The notes: generated by a model not told the origin, from the sequence alone. Positions 8,505 through 18,685 are shown, numbered from the stretch's first letter. The stretch: DNA of 64,000 nt from Gilliamella sp. B3022 (GCF_028751545.1 NZ_CP071867.1:496001-560000), one strand, 5' to 3'. Numbers and translations are program-made.

Positions 8505-9860
8505 ATGAAAAAAACGCTAACCTTTCTAATCGGCTTAACATTAAGCCAAGCAGTTTTTGCTGAAAATTTGATTCAAGTTTATGAACAAGCTAAAGAGACA
8601 AATCCAGATCTACGCAGTTCTTTAGCTGATAAAGAGAAAGCTTATTCGGCAATTTCAGGCTCACGAGCAAGTTTATTACCACAAGTTGGTTTAAGTGCAT
8701 CTTATGGTGTAACACATGGCCGCCGCGACATCAGTGGACAGAAAAACAAAAGTGGTAATTTATATCAAGTAACGTTATCGCAAAGTATTTTTGATTTCTC
8801 AAGTTGGAAAGCTTTAGATATTACGAAAAAACAAGCAAGTATTGCTGATATCTCTTATCAATATCAAGGTCAAACATTAATTCTAAATACTTCGGTTGCT
8901 TATTTTAATGTTCTAAAAGCACTTGATGCTTTAAGCTTCATTGATGCTCAGAAGAAAGCAATTGGTCGTCAATTAGAGCAAACTCGTCAACAACATCAAG
9001 TAGGCTTAGTGGCCATTACCGACGTACAAAATGCGCAAGCTAATTATGATTTAACTGTTGCCCAACAAGTTAACGCATTAAATGAATTGAATAATTCAAT
9101 CGAAAACTTACGTCAAGTCAGTGGTCGTTTTTATTCAAGCTTAGCAACGATTGATACAAAAACATTTAAAACAGAAGAACCAACTCAAATTAGTATATTG
9201 TTAAAACAGTCCGAGTCAGCTAATCTTAATTTATTAACAATGAAATTAAATCAGGATATTGCTCGTGAACAAATTAAACTTGCACAATCAGGTTATATGC
9301 CTACTGCAAGTATAGATGCATCGACAAACTTGAATAAAAATGAGAAATATGGAAATTATTCTTCAAATAATGCTATTGTATCTCATCATAATAAAAGCTA
9401 TTCTGGTAATAATTATGTTGGCGTGAGTGTGAGCATGCCGATTTTTTCTGGTGGTGCAACTATGTCACAAGTTGAACAAGCACAGCATAATTTTGTCAGT
9501 TTTAGCGAGAAATTAGAAAGCACTAATCGCAGTGTGATTAATCAAGTTCGCTCATCTTACAATAATATTACATCTTCAATCAGTTCAATCAAAGCGTATC
9601 AACAGGCTGTTGTTTCTGCCGAAAGTTCATTAGAAGCGACCTCATCTGGATATCAAGTTGGTACACGTACCATTGTCGATGTGTTAAATGCAACAACTCA
9701 GCTATATAGTTCTAAACGGAATTTATCGGATGCAAAATATAATTATCTAACAAGTTTATTACAGTTGAAATATGCCGTTGGTACTTTGACAGCAGATGAC
9801 TTAGTCTATTTGAACAATATGTTAGGTAAAGAGCTGAGCACTCTAGCGACCATAAAATAA
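8505..9860 (+). CDS. tolC: Outer membrane efflux channel TolC
   Basis: Outer-membrane trimeric channel-tunnel for type I secretion and multidrug efflux. The protein starts with a signal peptide (MKKTLTFLIGLTLSQAVFA, cleavage before ENLIQVYEQA) and shows the two-fold repeat of outer membrane efflux proteins: LRSSLADKEKAYSAISGSRA with GLVAITDVQNAQANYDLT in the first half, and GYQVGTRTIVDVLNATTQLY in the second. At 451 residues it is shorter than E. coli TolC (493), mostly at the C-terminus. A TTG one codon upstream is in frame; the ATG at 8505 with an AGAG site is preferred. The nudF-tolC divergence is conserved. Confidence 0.95.
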   Translation: MKKTLTFLIGLTLSQAVFAENLIQVYEQAKETNPDLRSSLADKEKAYSAISGSRASLLPQVGLSASYGVTHGRRDISGQKNKSGNLYQVTLSQSIFDFSSWKALDITKKQASIADISYQYQGQTLILNTSVAYFNVLKALDALSFIDAQKKAIGRQLEQTRQQHQVGLVAITDVQNAQANYDLTVAQQVNALNELNNSIENLRQVSGRFYSSLATIDTKTFKTEEPTQISILLKQSESANLNLLTMKLNQDIAREQIKLAQSGYMPTASIDASTNLNKNEKYGNYSSNNAIVSHHNKSYSGNNYVGVSVSMPIFSGGATMSQVEQAQHNFVSFSEKLESTNRSVINQVRSSYNNITSSISSIKAYQQAVVSAESSLEATSSGYQVGTRTIVDVLNATTQLYSSKRNLSDAKYNYLTSLLQLKYAVGTLTADDLVYLNNMLGKELSTLATIK

Positions 9861-9894
9861 TAAGTATTATTAATGATTCTATAACTATTCACAT

Positions 9895-9920
9895 AAAAAG
9901 GCGGTTATCATCGCCTTTTT
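9895..9920 (+). terminator. Rho-independent terminator after tolC
   Basis: AAAAAGGCG (9895-9903) pairs with CGCCTTTTT (9912-9920) around an eight-base loop, with a T run in the stem's 3' arm. The symmetry could let it work for both strands, but the opposing lysR-type gene ends beyond it at 10010. Confidence 0.85.
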
Positions 9921-10009
9921 TGTTATGATCAACTTCACTAAGTATCTAAATAAATCAAATTTGAATTTATTTACAAAATAACTTAATACAAAAAAATCCT
10001 TTCCATTTA

Positions 10010-10897
10010 TCATGCTGAATTCAGCATAAACTCAATAAACATCTTAAGGTTAGGAAGCTGTTGTTTATCGGCCTTATAAAGCATATGAACTTCTCTTGCT
10101 GGTGGTAAAAAATCTTGTAATATTGGCAATAATTTATTCTGACAAATAAGCTCACTGAGCATTGATTTAGGTAACATGGTTATACCCAACCCTTCGACAG
10201 CAGCATTTGCTAAAGCTAAAGTATCATTACTTTTTAAGGATCCTGATATAGGAATATTGACTACTTTTCCATTAATACTAAAAGGCCAAAGATGATCTTT
10301 CTTAGTTGGATTAACATATTGATAAATCAAGCACTGATGTTTTTTTATATCATTAGGTATTGTGGGCACACCATGTTTAGCGAGATAACTTGGCGAAGCT
10401 GCAAAAATAAGTTGATAAGAATTGAGTTTACGCGCAATAAAACTTGAATTAGCTAACTCGCCAATACGAAAAACAACATCAAAATCGTCTTTAACTAAAT
10501 TAACATAGCGATCACTTAATTGAATATCAACATTTACTTTAGGATAGCATTTCATAAATCGACTAAGAACAGAAATTAAATTAAAATGCCCGTAACTCAC
10601 CGGTGCACTAATTCTAAGCTGTCCTTTAGGCTCTTCAATAAATTGTTGTGCTAATATTTTTGAGCTTTTCACTTCATCAAGAATGAATAAACACTTTTCA
10701 TAATATTGTTTACCAAATGCTGTTAAACTTTGCGATCGTGTCGTCCGATTCAGTAACTTTAAACCTAAATAATCTTCTAGAAATACCACATATTTGGCAA
10801 TCATTTGTGGTGAAGTATTTAGTGAAATGGCTGAAGCTGCAAATGAACCCGTTTTCACGGTCAATGCGAAAGCTTCCATACTTCTTAAAAGATCCAT
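10010..10897 (-). CDS. LysR-family transcriptional regulator
   Basis: DNA-binding regulator of the LysR family. The N-terminal helix-turn-helix reads MEAFALTVKTGSFAASAISL and PQMIAKYVVFLEDYLGLKLL, with NRTTRSQSLT following, typical of the AaeR/DsdC-like subgroup. The effector domain begins near residue 92 (GQLRISAPVSYG). The 295-residue length is normal. It is divergent from a reductase-like gene at 11000, with about 100 bases between; by LysR habit it probably controls that gene, but the effector is unknown. The protein's target is inferred from position only. Confidence 0.88.
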   Translation of the reverse strand: MDLLRSMEAFALTVKTGSFAASAISLNTSPQMIAKYVVFLEDYLGLKLLNRTTRSQSLTAFGKQYYEKCLFILDEVKSSKILAQQFIEEPKGQLRISAPVSYGHFNLISVLSRFMKCYPKVNVDIQLSDRYVNLVKDDFDVVFRIGELANSSFIARKLNSYQLIFAASPSYLAKHGVPTIPNDIKKHQCLIYQYVNPTKKDHLWPFSINGKVVNIPISGSLKSNDTLALANAAVEGLGITMLPKSMLSELICQNKLLPILQDFLPPAREVHMLYKADKQQLPNLKMFIEFMLNSA

Positions 10898-10999
10898 ATT
10901 ACCAACCCTCAGTTGTTAATAAACCAATTTTCAAATCATTTATTATCTTTTATTTTAAGAGCATAATACAACAAAGTCATTAATCATCAAGGAATTACT

Positions 11000-11674
11000 G
11001 TGTTGAAAAAAATTGGAATAATTGGAGCGGGATTTATTGGTCAGGCTTGTACTAAGTTATTTATTCAAGCTGGATATCAAGTCATGATATGCAATTCGCG
11101 CGATAAAATAACATTATTTAGCGTAGCAAGCAGTTTGGGATGTAAAGTGGGTAGCCTACAAGAAACCGTTGATTTCGGTGATATTATTTTAGTAGCAATC
11201 CCTTTTATCAATTATCAACAGTTACCAACAGATCTTCTCAGTAATAAAATTGTTCTTGATGCTATGAATTATTACCCTGATCGTGATGGACGTATTCAAG
11301 TATTAGATACTTTCCAAACGACCACAAGTGAATTAGTCGCCAAACATCTTTATAAATCTAAAATAGTCAAAGTATTCAATGCTATTCTTCAACAGGATAT
11401 TTTAAAAGATGCCAAACCCAATGATAAAACAAATCGAAGAGCACTTCCCATTGCAGGGAATGATAATTTGGCAAAACAAACTATATTTAAGTTAATTGAT
11501 CAAGTCGGATTTGACTATATTGATGTAGGAAAATTATCTGAAAGTTGGCGATTTGAGCGTGCTAAACCTGCTTATTGCGTTCCACTAAACCTTGAGCAAT
11601 TAAAGCTAGCGTTATCTATGGCTGACAGAAAAACTGAACTATCTCATAACTCATGGAAATCTTATATTAAATAG
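11000..11674 (+). CDS. NADPH-dependent F420 reductase-like oxidoreductase
   Basis: Single Rossmann-domain protein of the NADP oxidoreductase, coenzyme F420-dependent type family. The dinucleotide-binding loop GIIGAGFIGQACTKLF is at residues 6-21 and the NSRD segment near residue 35 fits preference for NADPH. The second half (KVFNAI, PIAGND, VGFDYIDVGKL) follows the family pattern. The organism need not make F420; such proteins often act with other substrates, and the true one is unknown. Translation begins at GTG (11000) preceded by AAGGA; a TTG follows at once. It faces the LysR-type gene, which is its likely regulator. Confidence 0.8.
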   Translation: MLKKIGIIGAGFIGQACTKLFIQAGYQVMICNSRDKITLFSVASSLGCKVGSLQETVDFGDIILVAIPFINYQQLPTDLLSNKIVLDAMNYYPDRDGRIQVLDTFQTTTSELVAKHLYKSKIVKVFNAILQQDILKDAKPNDKTNRRALPIAGNDNLAKQTIFKLIDQVGFDYIDVGKLSESWRFERAKPAYCVPLNLEQLKLALSMADRKTELSHNSWKSYIK

Positions 11675-11779
11675 AAAATTTTATCATCTTTAATACTTTA
11701 ATAATGAAAGATGATAATAATTAGTTAATTTAATCATTCATTAAAATTTAAATAACAACTTCAAAAGTGGATATAAAAA

Positions 11780-12568
11780 ATGGTCAAAGCAGATTTAAGA
11801 TATACTGTCATTACAGGAGCGAGCTCAGGAATAGGTTATGCAACGGCTATTGCATTTGCAAAACGAAATAAACCACTAATTATTATTGCCAGACGGCAAG
11901 AGCAGTTAATCTTACTCAAACAAATAATCGCTGATATTAATCCTGAATTAGACGTCATTATAAAAAAATGTGATTTATCTTTATCAAAAAATGTTCATTC
12001 ACTTTTTACAGATCTAGAGCAATATTTTATTGAAACTTGGATCAATAATGCTGGTTTTGGTCATTATGGTAGTATTGGCGAACAAGATTTAAACAAAATA
12101 GAGTCAATGTTACATTTAAATATTGAAGCATTAACAATCTTATCAACGCTCTATGTGCGTAAATATCATGATCAAGCTGGTACACAACTTATCAATATTT
12201 CATCAAGGGGTGGATATACTATCGTTCCAAACGCAGTAACTTATTGTGCAACTAAGTTTTATGTCAATGCCTTTACTGAAGGATTAGCACAAGAATTAAT
12301 AAAGGCTAAAACACAGTTACGTGCAAAAGTTCTAGCTCCGGCAGCAACTCAAACCGAATTTGGTCAAAAAGCTAATAATGTTGATCAATATGATTATGAT
12401 AAAAGTTTTGCAAAATATCATTCTGCTGATCAAATGGCGCAATTTTTATTAGAACTGTATGATAGCGATAAAATCATTGGAGAGATCAGTACAAAAGATT
12501 TCACATTTTCGTTAAAAGATTGCATATTTCCTTATTCAGGAAATCCTTCAGAAAACCAAAAAAATTAA
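11780..12568 (+). CDS. Short-chain dehydrogenase/reductase
   Basis: Classical SDR with the NAD(P)-binding TGASSGIG motif at about 13-20, the NNAG structural motif near residue 89, and the catalytic Ser (INISSRGGY, about 140) and Tyr-x-x-x-Lys (YCATK, about 154-158). The 262-residue length fits the family. An RR after the first beta-alpha unit (IIARRQEQL) suggests NADP preference. It resembles the DltE/YohF-like and Dhrs7-like group, but the substrate cannot be read from sequence. It follows the reductase gene by 105 bases in the same direction, possibly independently transcribed. Confidence 0.85.
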   Translation: MVKADLRYTVITGASSGIGYATAIAFAKRNKPLIIIARRQEQLILLKQIIADINPELDVIIKKCDLSLSKNVHSLFTDLEQYFIETWINNAGFGHYGSIGEQDLNKIESMLHLNIEALTILSTLYVRKYHDQAGTQLINISSRGGYTIVPNAVTYCATKFYVNAFTEGLAQELIKAKTQLRAKVLAPAATQTEFGQKANNVDQYDYDKSFAKYHSADQMAQFLLELYDSDKIIGEISTKDFTFSLKDCIFPYSGNPSENQKN

Positions 12569-12891
12569 ATTATTTTATTTATTAATAAGAAAATAGAATT
12601 TAAATTTTATGCACAAAGAATAATATTTTCATCTCAAATGAAATATTCACGGGTTTAGGGGAATAACAGCATCGATATCCCCTTGCCATTAGTTGATAGT
12701 ACCAAACTAAATTTAAAATAATGGTAACAGGATTTATCGTTATATATAACTATTATTAGCTATAACCAACAATAACAACTAAAATCTATAATAAATTTCA
12801 TATTGAAACATATATTTAAGTAAAATTATAAAAAAGTACTGACTTGTACTTAGACTAAGATCTATGATAACCAAATGTCGATATGTAAAAA
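12569..12891. other. Intergenic region between SDR and merR-type gene
   Basis: No gene seen in 323 bases. Two hairpins are present: AATATTT/AAATATT extended by CAT/ATG (12622-12647) and AGGGGA/TCCCCT (12657-12683, 15-base loop). Neither is followed by a T run, so they are weak terminator candidates for the convergent genes on each side. The rest is AT-rich sequence without recognised elements. Confidence 0.4.
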
Positions 12892-13194
12892 TCACATTTG
12901 GATTAGATTCATCAATGATTCTATTTTAGCAATCCTATCTTCTACTTTTTTAGCTGCACCGTCTAACGAATAACCATCATCCATTAATTCTTGAATAAGA
13001 ATAATTTTTTTAATATTAGCTAAATCAAACTGGCGAGATTTAGATTGAGGATCAACCGTGTTAATAATACCCTTTTCTTCCCAATAACGTAATTTTCTTA
13101 CAGGGACTTTTGTCATCTCGGAAACTTCACCAATACCTACAATAACCTTTGATAAAAAGTCATCATATGAATGCTTCAAAGTACCATCTTTCAT
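12892..13194 (-). CDS. MerR-family transcriptional regulator
   Basis: Compact 100-residue regulator with the MerR winged-helix: IGEVSEMTKVPVRKLRYWEE at about 22-41 continuing KGIINT, then the wing and KKIILIQELMDDGYSLDGAA. The coiled-coil linker is short (VEDRIAKIESLMNLI) and there is no separate effector domain or metal-binding cysteine, so the signal it senses is unknown. It is divergent from an MFS transporter with 149 bases between; that arrangement is common for drug-efflux regulators. The gap contains candidate operator repeats. Confidence 0.82.
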   Translation of the reverse strand: MKDGTLKHSYDDFLSKVIVGIGEVSEMTKVPVRKLRYWEEKGIINTVDPQSKSRQFDLANIKKIILIQELMDDGYSLDGAAKKVEDRIAKIESLMNLIQM

Positions 13195-13296
13195 TACAAT
13201 TCATCTATTAAATAAAAATTATTAAAACATTTTATAACTCGACATATCGATTAGCAACAAATTATATTTTACTTAAACACTAAATGAATATAGAAT

Positions 13297-13326
13297 ACAA
13301 TAATTGTACTTTAACTACAATAATTG
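13297..13326. promoter_or_regulatory. Direct repeats before the MFS gene (possible operator)
   Basis: ACAATAATTG occurs at 13297-13306 and again at 13317-13326, exactly 20 bases (about two helical turns) apart; the first copy is within the near-palindrome TACAATAATTGTA. A second near-palindrome, TCGACATATCGA, is at 13239-13250 close to the regulator gene. These are visible; binding by the adjacent MerR-type protein is inference. Confidence 0.4.
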
Positions 13327-13343
13327 AACATTTGGAGCGCTAG

Positions 13344-14501
13344 ATGAAATTTAAATTAATGATGGGAACTGTATTCATCCCATTGCTCGCACTTGCAGTT
13401 GTTACACAACTTTACTTATTTATGCCAGTTTCTACAAATTTAGTGATATTTGTTAAATATGCAACGCCAAATAATATTGGATTATTAACCACTATATTTG
13501 GTATTTTTTATGCTTCTGGATTGATCATTTGGGGAAGTCTATCCGATAAAATAGGAAAAGACTTAACATTAATTATTGGTCTTTTGCTGCTTGCCTGTAT
13601 TAGTTTTATTGTACCGTTATTAAAAAACTACTATTTATTATTATTTGCTCGCGCTATTCAAGGATTTTGCGCTGCTTCCTTTCCACCAGTGGCATTAGCT
13701 TGGGTTTCAATAAATTTATCTGAAAGTTCAAAACCTATAGCGATATCAATAATAAGTTGTACATTTTTACTTGCTGCAACTGTAGGTCAATGGCTTGGTT
13801 CTTTTTTAATTTCTAATTCTCTTTATTGTTCAATGTGGTTTTTAGGAAGCGTATATATTTTTGGTGCCACTATTTTTTACATTTACCGTTCAAATATCAA
13901 ACAAGACAATCAAGTGTTGACAGATATTTCATTACTCACCATTTTTTACAAACTCCCTAACCTATTAACCAATAGAAAACTATTTCCTATATATGTTTGC
14001 TCACTATTTGTTTTACTTAGCTTTGTCACACTTTATTTTTTGTTACATCGTAGTCCACTGATGATTTATGTTCCAATACTTAGAAATATTAGTGTTTTTG
14101 CCCTGCTTTTTAGTTTAACAGCCAGTTACTTATTTAAAGTAATTGAACCAGTGTTTGTACTAGCCATATCACTTTGTCTAATGGCTGTATCACTATTGAT
14201 ACATATGTTCTTTTTAAATGGTCAATTAAATAATGTGTTTATTTTATATCTCTTTCATTTTAGTTTGATTATTGCTCTTGCGTATGCTGTTCCCTCAATG
14301 ATTATAGGTGTCGCTTTGCAAGCAGAGCTTAAAGATCGCGGTATTGCAACATCATTATATACCTGCATTTTATTTATTGGTGCAAGTTTAGGATCCTACT
14401 TACCAACTTTGATTAATCCGCTTATTTTAATAATAGCGCTTGCTATTTTACTTTTAATTTGCTCATTACAACTTATCTTTAATTTACAACTTAATCGTTA
14501 A
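13344..14501 (+). CDS. MFS transporter, YnfM/drug-efflux type
   Basis: Twelve-helix major facilitator protein of 385 residues. The MFS motif A between helices 2 and 3 is seen as GSLSDKIGKDLTLIIG (about 61-76), and helix 4 reads FARAIQGFCAASFPPVALAW. It starts at ATG after a GGAG site with six-base spacing. The divergent MerR-type gene suggests induced efflux of a small molecule. It is followed 15 bases later by a gene of unknown function and the two are probably co-transcribed. The substrate cannot be determined from the sequence. Confidence 0.83.
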   Translation: MKFKLMMGTVFIPLLALAVVTQLYLFMPVSTNLVIFVKYATPNNIGLLTTIFGIFYASGLIIWGSLSDKIGKDLTLIIGLLLLACISFIVPLLKNYYLLLFARAIQGFCAASFPPVALAWVSINLSESSKPIAISIISCTFLLAATVGQWLGSFLISNSLYCSMWFLGSVYIFGATIFYIYRSNIKQDNQVLTDISLLTIFYKLPNLLTNRKLFPIYVCSLFVLLSFVTLYFLLHRSPLMIYVPILRNISVFALLFSLTASYLFKVIEPVFVLAISLCLMAVSLLIHMFFLNGQLNNVFILYLFHFSLIIALAYAVPSMIIGVALQAELKDRGIATSLYTCILFIGASLGSYLPTLINPLILIIALAILLLICSLQLIFNLQLNR

Positions 14502-14516
14502 AGGCATTAATTCATC

Positions 14517-15179
14517 ATGACATTTTTTATCAAATTCATATTTATATTCAGCAGTTTTTACTCGACCTGCTATGCTCATGAATTGAGCCACAAAAAGGAA
14601 AATACCATGACCTCAACACAATCAAAAAAATTAAGTACGCTACTCACACCAAATTTATCTAAGTTATTACTTAATGAGGAACTTGATTTCAATTTAGTTT
14701 TAACACACAAAGGAATGCATAATGAACAATCTATTAATTTATATCGTTTTGAACCACAAACAACCATGCAACTCGATAGCCAGCACATCTCTTTTTTATT
14801 GAATGATACTGGTAAATTACAAGGTTTTGTCAGATTATTACCTCAATATCAATCAACCGAACAACGGGTTGCAAAAGATACAGCTTTGGCAATCACGCAA
14901 AAATTTCTTGAAGTTTATTCCCCTGATTTATTAGAAAACTATGAAAATAAATGGATTGATGTACATGATGAAAATATTATAATTAATGGAAAGAAAATTA
15001 CATTAACTGGCATGAAAGTTAAATGCCGTGATTTGAATACAGGACTTTATTTTTGGACAATTATCGCACCAGATGAGACAGTAATGGTATTTGAAAGAGA
15101 TATCAAATGGGATTTTATTCGAGCGGGTCGACAAACGCAAAAATGGTTACATGATAGTTGGTTAAGTAAACATTTATAA
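14517..15179 (+). CDS. Unknown protein with possible signal peptide, downstream of MFS gene
   Basis: Not recognised. The 220-residue form starts with a hydrophobic stretch (FFIKFIFIFSSFYSTCYA) that would serve as a signal peptide cleaved before HELSHKK. An internal ATG at 14607, preceded by AGGAA at ideal six-base spacing, would give a 190-residue cytoplasmic form; the first ATG has only a distant AAAGG twelve bases upstream. The body is mixed alpha/beta with one cysteine (KVKCRDL) and a Trp-rich C-terminus (FWTIIAP, KWDFIRAG, KWLHDSWL). Its close spacing to the transporter suggests a shared role under the MerR-type regulator. Confidence 0.65.
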   Translation: MTFFIKFIFIFSSFYSTCYAHELSHKKENTMTSTQSKKLSTLLTPNLSKLLLNEELDFNLVLTHKGMHNEQSINLYRFEPQTTMQLDSQHISFLLNDTGKLQGFVRLLPQYQSTEQRVAKDTALAITQKFLEVYSPDLLENYENKWIDVHDENIIINGKKITLTGMKVKCRDLNTGLYFWTIIAPDETVMVFERDIKWDFIRAGRQTQKWLHDSWLSKHL

Positions 15180-15255
15180 TAAAAAAAGAAACTTAAATCA
15201 ATATTACTTTAATAAATCAATTCATTTTTTATACTTAAACGTATATATAACCTCA

Positions 15256-15291
15256 AACATCTTAACAAGAATATTGACTTGTTAAGATGTT
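15256..15291. terminator. Bidirectional terminator hairpin
   Basis: A perfect 14-base-pair stem, AACATCTTAACAAG (15256-15269) with CTTGTTAAGATGTT (15278-15291) and an eight-base loop, lies between two convergent genes (the unknown protein and metG). Confidence 0.75.
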
Positions 15292-15312
15292 ATTTAAAAA
15301 TACAGATATGAA

Positions 15313-17349
15313 TTATGAAATTCGCATACCTGGTTTTGCTCCACTATCCGGTGATAATAGATAAACACCGTCACTATCGTCTTTACTACTTGCACAAAGC
15401 ACCATACCTTCTGATACACCAAAACGCATTTTACGAGGGGCTAAGTTAGCAATCATAATTGTCAAACGACCAATTAAAACTTGAGGATCAGGATAAAATT
15501 GTTTTATTCCCGAAAATACATTACGCGTTTCATCACCAATATCAAGTGTTAATTGTAATAATTTATCTGAACCTTCCACAAAAGTAGCATTCTTGATTAA
15601 AGCAACGCGCATATCAACTTTAGCAAAATCATCAAATTTAATGGTATCAGCAATTGGTTCAGCTACTTTTTCTTTAGCAGATGCAGTAGATGCAGTAGAT
15701 GTCGTTAATTCTTTAGTTTCTTCAATCATTGCAGTAATTTTTTCCATATCAATACGGTTAAATAACGCTTTAAAGCGATGAATAGTATGTCCAATTAAAG
15801 GTTTATCAATACTGTACCATTCTAATTGACTATTTAAAAACTCTTCAGTACGTTGCGCTAACGATGGTACAACGGGTTTTAAGTAAGTCATTAGAATGCG
15901 AAATAGAAAAATACCCATTGAACAAATATCTTGTAAAACTTGATCTTGTCCTTCTTGTTTAGCCACAACCCATGGTGCTTTTTCGTCAATATAGCGATTG
16001 GCTTCATCAGCTAATGCCATAATTTCGCGAATAGCTTTACTTGATTCACGATGTTCAAAGTAATTGGCAATGACGTTAGCTTTTTCAACAAATTGTGCAT
16101 ATAGCTCTGGTTCTGCAACTTTATCAGATAATTTGCCATCAAAACGTTTACTAATAAATCCAGCCGAACGTGATGCGATATTCACAACTTTATTAACTAA
16201 ATCACTATTAACACGTTGCACAAAATCTTCTAAATTTAAATCAATATCATCAATATGTGGTGATAATTTTGCCGCATAATAGTAGCGCAAACAATCTGGA
16301 TCTAAATGTTTTAAGTAAGTATTTGCTTGAATAAAAGTCCCGCGCGATTTTGACATCTTCGCGCCATCAACGGTAACATAGCCGTGCACAAAAATATTGG
16401 ATGGTTTACGATATTCGCTACCATCAAGCATAGCTGGCCAAAATAAACTGTGGAAATACACAATATCTTTACCAATAAAGTGATAAAGTTCAGTACTAGA
16501 ATCTTTATTCCAAAACTCATCAAAGATGGGTTTATTATTTTTATTACAATAATTCAAGAAAGATCCCATATAACCAATTGGAGCATCTAACCAAACATAG
16601 AAATATTTACCTGGTGCATCAGGAATTTCAAAACCGAAATAAGGGGCATCACGGCTAATATCCCATGGTTGTAAACCTGCTTCAAACCACTCTTGCATTT
16701 TATTAGCAACCTGTTCTTGCATTGTACCAGAACGAATCCAAGCTTGTAACATGCCTGAAAAAGCGGGCAAATCAAAAAAGAAATGCTCCGATTCTTTCAA
16801 AATCGGCGTTGCACCTGAAACGACAGATTTTGGATCAATCAAATCGGTAGGATTATAAGTAGCACTACATACTTCACAATTGTCACCATATTGGTCTGGT
16901 GCTTTACAATGAGGGCATGTACCTTTAACAAAACGATCAGGTAAAAACATGTGTTTTTCTGGATCGAATAATTGTGATATGACTTTAGTTTTAATATAAC
17001 CGTTAGCTTTTAATCGTTTATATATTTGTTCTGATATTTCGCGATTTTCAGGGCTATGAGTTGAATGGTAATTATCATAACTAATGTTAAATCCAGCAAA
17101 ATCGCGTTGATGTTCAGTTTTAACTTCTTCAATCATCTGCTCTGGAGTAATACCTAATTGCTGAGCTTTAAGCATAATTGGTGTACCGTGCGCATCGTCG
17201 GCACAAATAAAATAAATTTCGTTACCGCGCATACGTTGAAAACGTACCCAAACATCCGCTTGAATATGTTCAAGCATATGACCTAAATGAATTGAACCGT
17301 TTGCATAAGGAAGTGCACAAGTCACCAATATTTTGCGTTGCGTTGTCAT
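15313..17349 (-). CDS. metG: Methionyl-tRNA synthetase
   Basis: Class Ia aminoacyl-tRNA synthetase charging initiator and elongator tRNA-Met. The 678 residues match the long enterobacterial form. Seen in order: HIGH signature as [10 protein letters not shown] (about 19-28), zinc-binding CPHC and CEVC (about 145-162), KMSKS signature as [11 protein letters not shown] (near 333), and the C-terminal tRNA-binding OB-fold domain ([14 protein letters not shown], near residue 577). It is divergent from mrp, the E. coli arrangement. The low-complexity linker with repeated TAS before the C-terminal domain varies between species. Confidence 0.98.
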   Translation of the reverse strand: MTTQRKILVTCALPYANGSIHLGHMLEHIQADVWVRFQRMRGNEIYFICADDAHGTPIMLKAQQLGITPEQMIEEVKTEHQRDFAGFNISYDNYHSTHSPENREISEQIYKRLKANGYIKTKVISQLFDPEKHMFLPDRFVKGTCPHCKAPDQYGDNCEVCSATYNPTDLIDPKSVVSGATPILKESEHFFFDLPAFSGMLQAWIRSGTMQEQVANKMQEWFEAGLQPWDISRDAPYFGFEIPDAPGKYFYVWLDAPIGYMGSFLNYCNKNNKPIFDEFWNKDSSTELYHFIGKDIVYFHSLFWPAMLDGSEYRKPSNIFVHGYVTVDGAKMSKSRGTFIQANTYLKHLDPDCLRYYYAAKLSPHIDDIDLNLEDFVQRVNSDLVNKVVNIASRSAGFISKRFDGKLSDKVAEPELYAQFVEKANVIANYFEHRESSKAIREIMALADEANRYIDEKAPWVVAKQEGQDQVLQDICSMGIFLFRILMTYLKPVVPSLAQRTEEFLNSQLEWYSIDKPLIGHTIHRFKALFNRIDMEKITAMIEETKELTTSTASTASAKEKVAEPIADTIKFDDFAKVDMRVALIKNATFVEGSDKLLQLTLDIGDETRNVFSGIKQFYPDPQVLIGRLTIMIANLAPRKMRFGVSEGMVLCASSKDDSDGVYLLSPDSGAKPGMRIS

Positions 17350-17605
17350 GTGAATTAATTACCTTTTATTACATAATGGCAGAAATAGTACATCAAACGT
17401 GTGATTATCGCCAGATTTATGCCATAATTTGATAAAATTTGTTTATATACTCAATGGTATTGTATAGTGTAAAAGTCATAAATGTTAGATTTATTATGTG
17501 TGTAAGATATGTTTCACATTTAATAAATAATGATGTGACTTGAAATATTCTAAAGCCAAAACAATATGAGTATAAGTGAATGCATAACAATTAAGGCTAA
17601 AAATC

Positions 17606-18673
17606 ATGGAAGCAAGAAAAATTCTGGAAAATTTTACTCATCCTACCTTACAAAAAAATTTGATTGAACTTGGCGCAGTTAAAACTTGTGAAATAGAAGA
17701 TCAAATTCTAGTCATTAAGTTAGTTATGCCTTTTGCATGGCAAGTAGCTTTTGATGAACTTAAATCAGCAGTCACACCACAGTTACTTAAACTTACTAAT
17801 GTTAAAGATGTTAAATGGCAGATTGAATACAATATCGCCACACTTAAACGCGCCAATAACCAACATGCAATACACAATATAAAAAACATTATTGCTATTA
17901 GTTCTGGTAAAGGTGGCGTTGGTAAATCATCCACTGCCGTTAATATTGCACTAGCACTACAAAAGCAAGGCGCTACGGTGGGTATTTTAGATGCAGATAT
18001 TTATGGTCCTTCCATTCCCACCATGTTAGGTACAGAAAAGAAACAACCCTTAACACCAGATAATAAACATATGTCACCCATAATGGCATATGGGCTGGCG
18101 AGTAATTCAATTGGTTATCTAGTGGATTCTGATGGTGCAATGGTATGGCGTGGACCTATGGCCAGTAAAGCATTATTGCAAATATTACAAGACACACTAT
18201 GGCCTGAACTTGATTATTTGATCATTGATATGCCGCCAGGAACAGGGGATATTCAGTTAACGCTTGCACAAAGTATTCCAGTCACTGCAGCGGTCATTGT
18301 AACAACTCCGCAAGATATCGCACTGATTGATGCCAAAAAAGGGATTACCATGTTTACTAAAGTTAGCATTCCCACTTTAGGCATTATTGAAAATATGAGT
18401 TACCATATTTGTGAAAATTGTGGTCAACATGAAGCCATCTTTGGCGAAGGAGGCGCAAAGCGTCTAGCTGAACAATATCATACAGCATTACTTGGACAGA
18501 TCCCTTTACACAAAACTCTACGTCAAGATCTTGATACAGGTAAACCCACTGTCATTAATCATCAAGAGAGTGAATTTACCCAAATTTATTGTCAAATCGC
18601 AGGTCGTATTGCGAGTGAACTTTATTGGCAAGGTCAAGCCATCTTACCAGATATATCTTTTAAAGCACTTTAA
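17606..18673 (+). CDS. mrp: Mrp/ApbC-type iron-sulfur carrier ATPase
   Basis: P-loop ATPase of the Mrp/NBP35 family that carries and delivers Fe-S clusters. The N-terminal MIP18-like domain (about 1-80) is followed by the deviant Walker A motif SSGKGGVGKSSTAVN near residue 97, and the cluster-ligating CxxC in YHICENCGQHEAIFG near residue 270. At 355 residues it is slightly shorter than E. coli Mrp (369). It faces metG across 256 bases, which contain no further recognised gene. A strong hairpin follows the gene. Confidence 0.96.
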   Translation: MEARKILENFTHPTLQKNLIELGAVKTCEIEDQILVIKLVMPFAWQVAFDELKSAVTPQLLKLTNVKDVKWQIEYNIATLKRANNQHAIHNIKNIIAISSGKGGVGKSSTAVNIALALQKQGATVGILDADIYGPSIPTMLGTEKKQPLTPDNKHMSPIMAYGLASNSIGYLVDSDGAMVWRGPMASKALLQILQDTLWPELDYLIIDMPPGTGDIQLTLAQSIPVTAAVIVTTPQDIALIDAKKGITMFTKVSIPTLGIIENMSYHICENCGQHEAIFGEGGAKRLAEQYHTALLGQIPLHKTLRQDLDTGKPTVINHQESEFTQIYCQIAGRIASELYWQGQAILPDISFKAL

Positions 18674-18685
18674 TATACAAAAAAT

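Noticed and set aside
12657-12683. Terminator after the short-chain dehydrogenase gene
   Set aside because: The AGGGGA/TCCCCT hairpin has no T run and a long loop.
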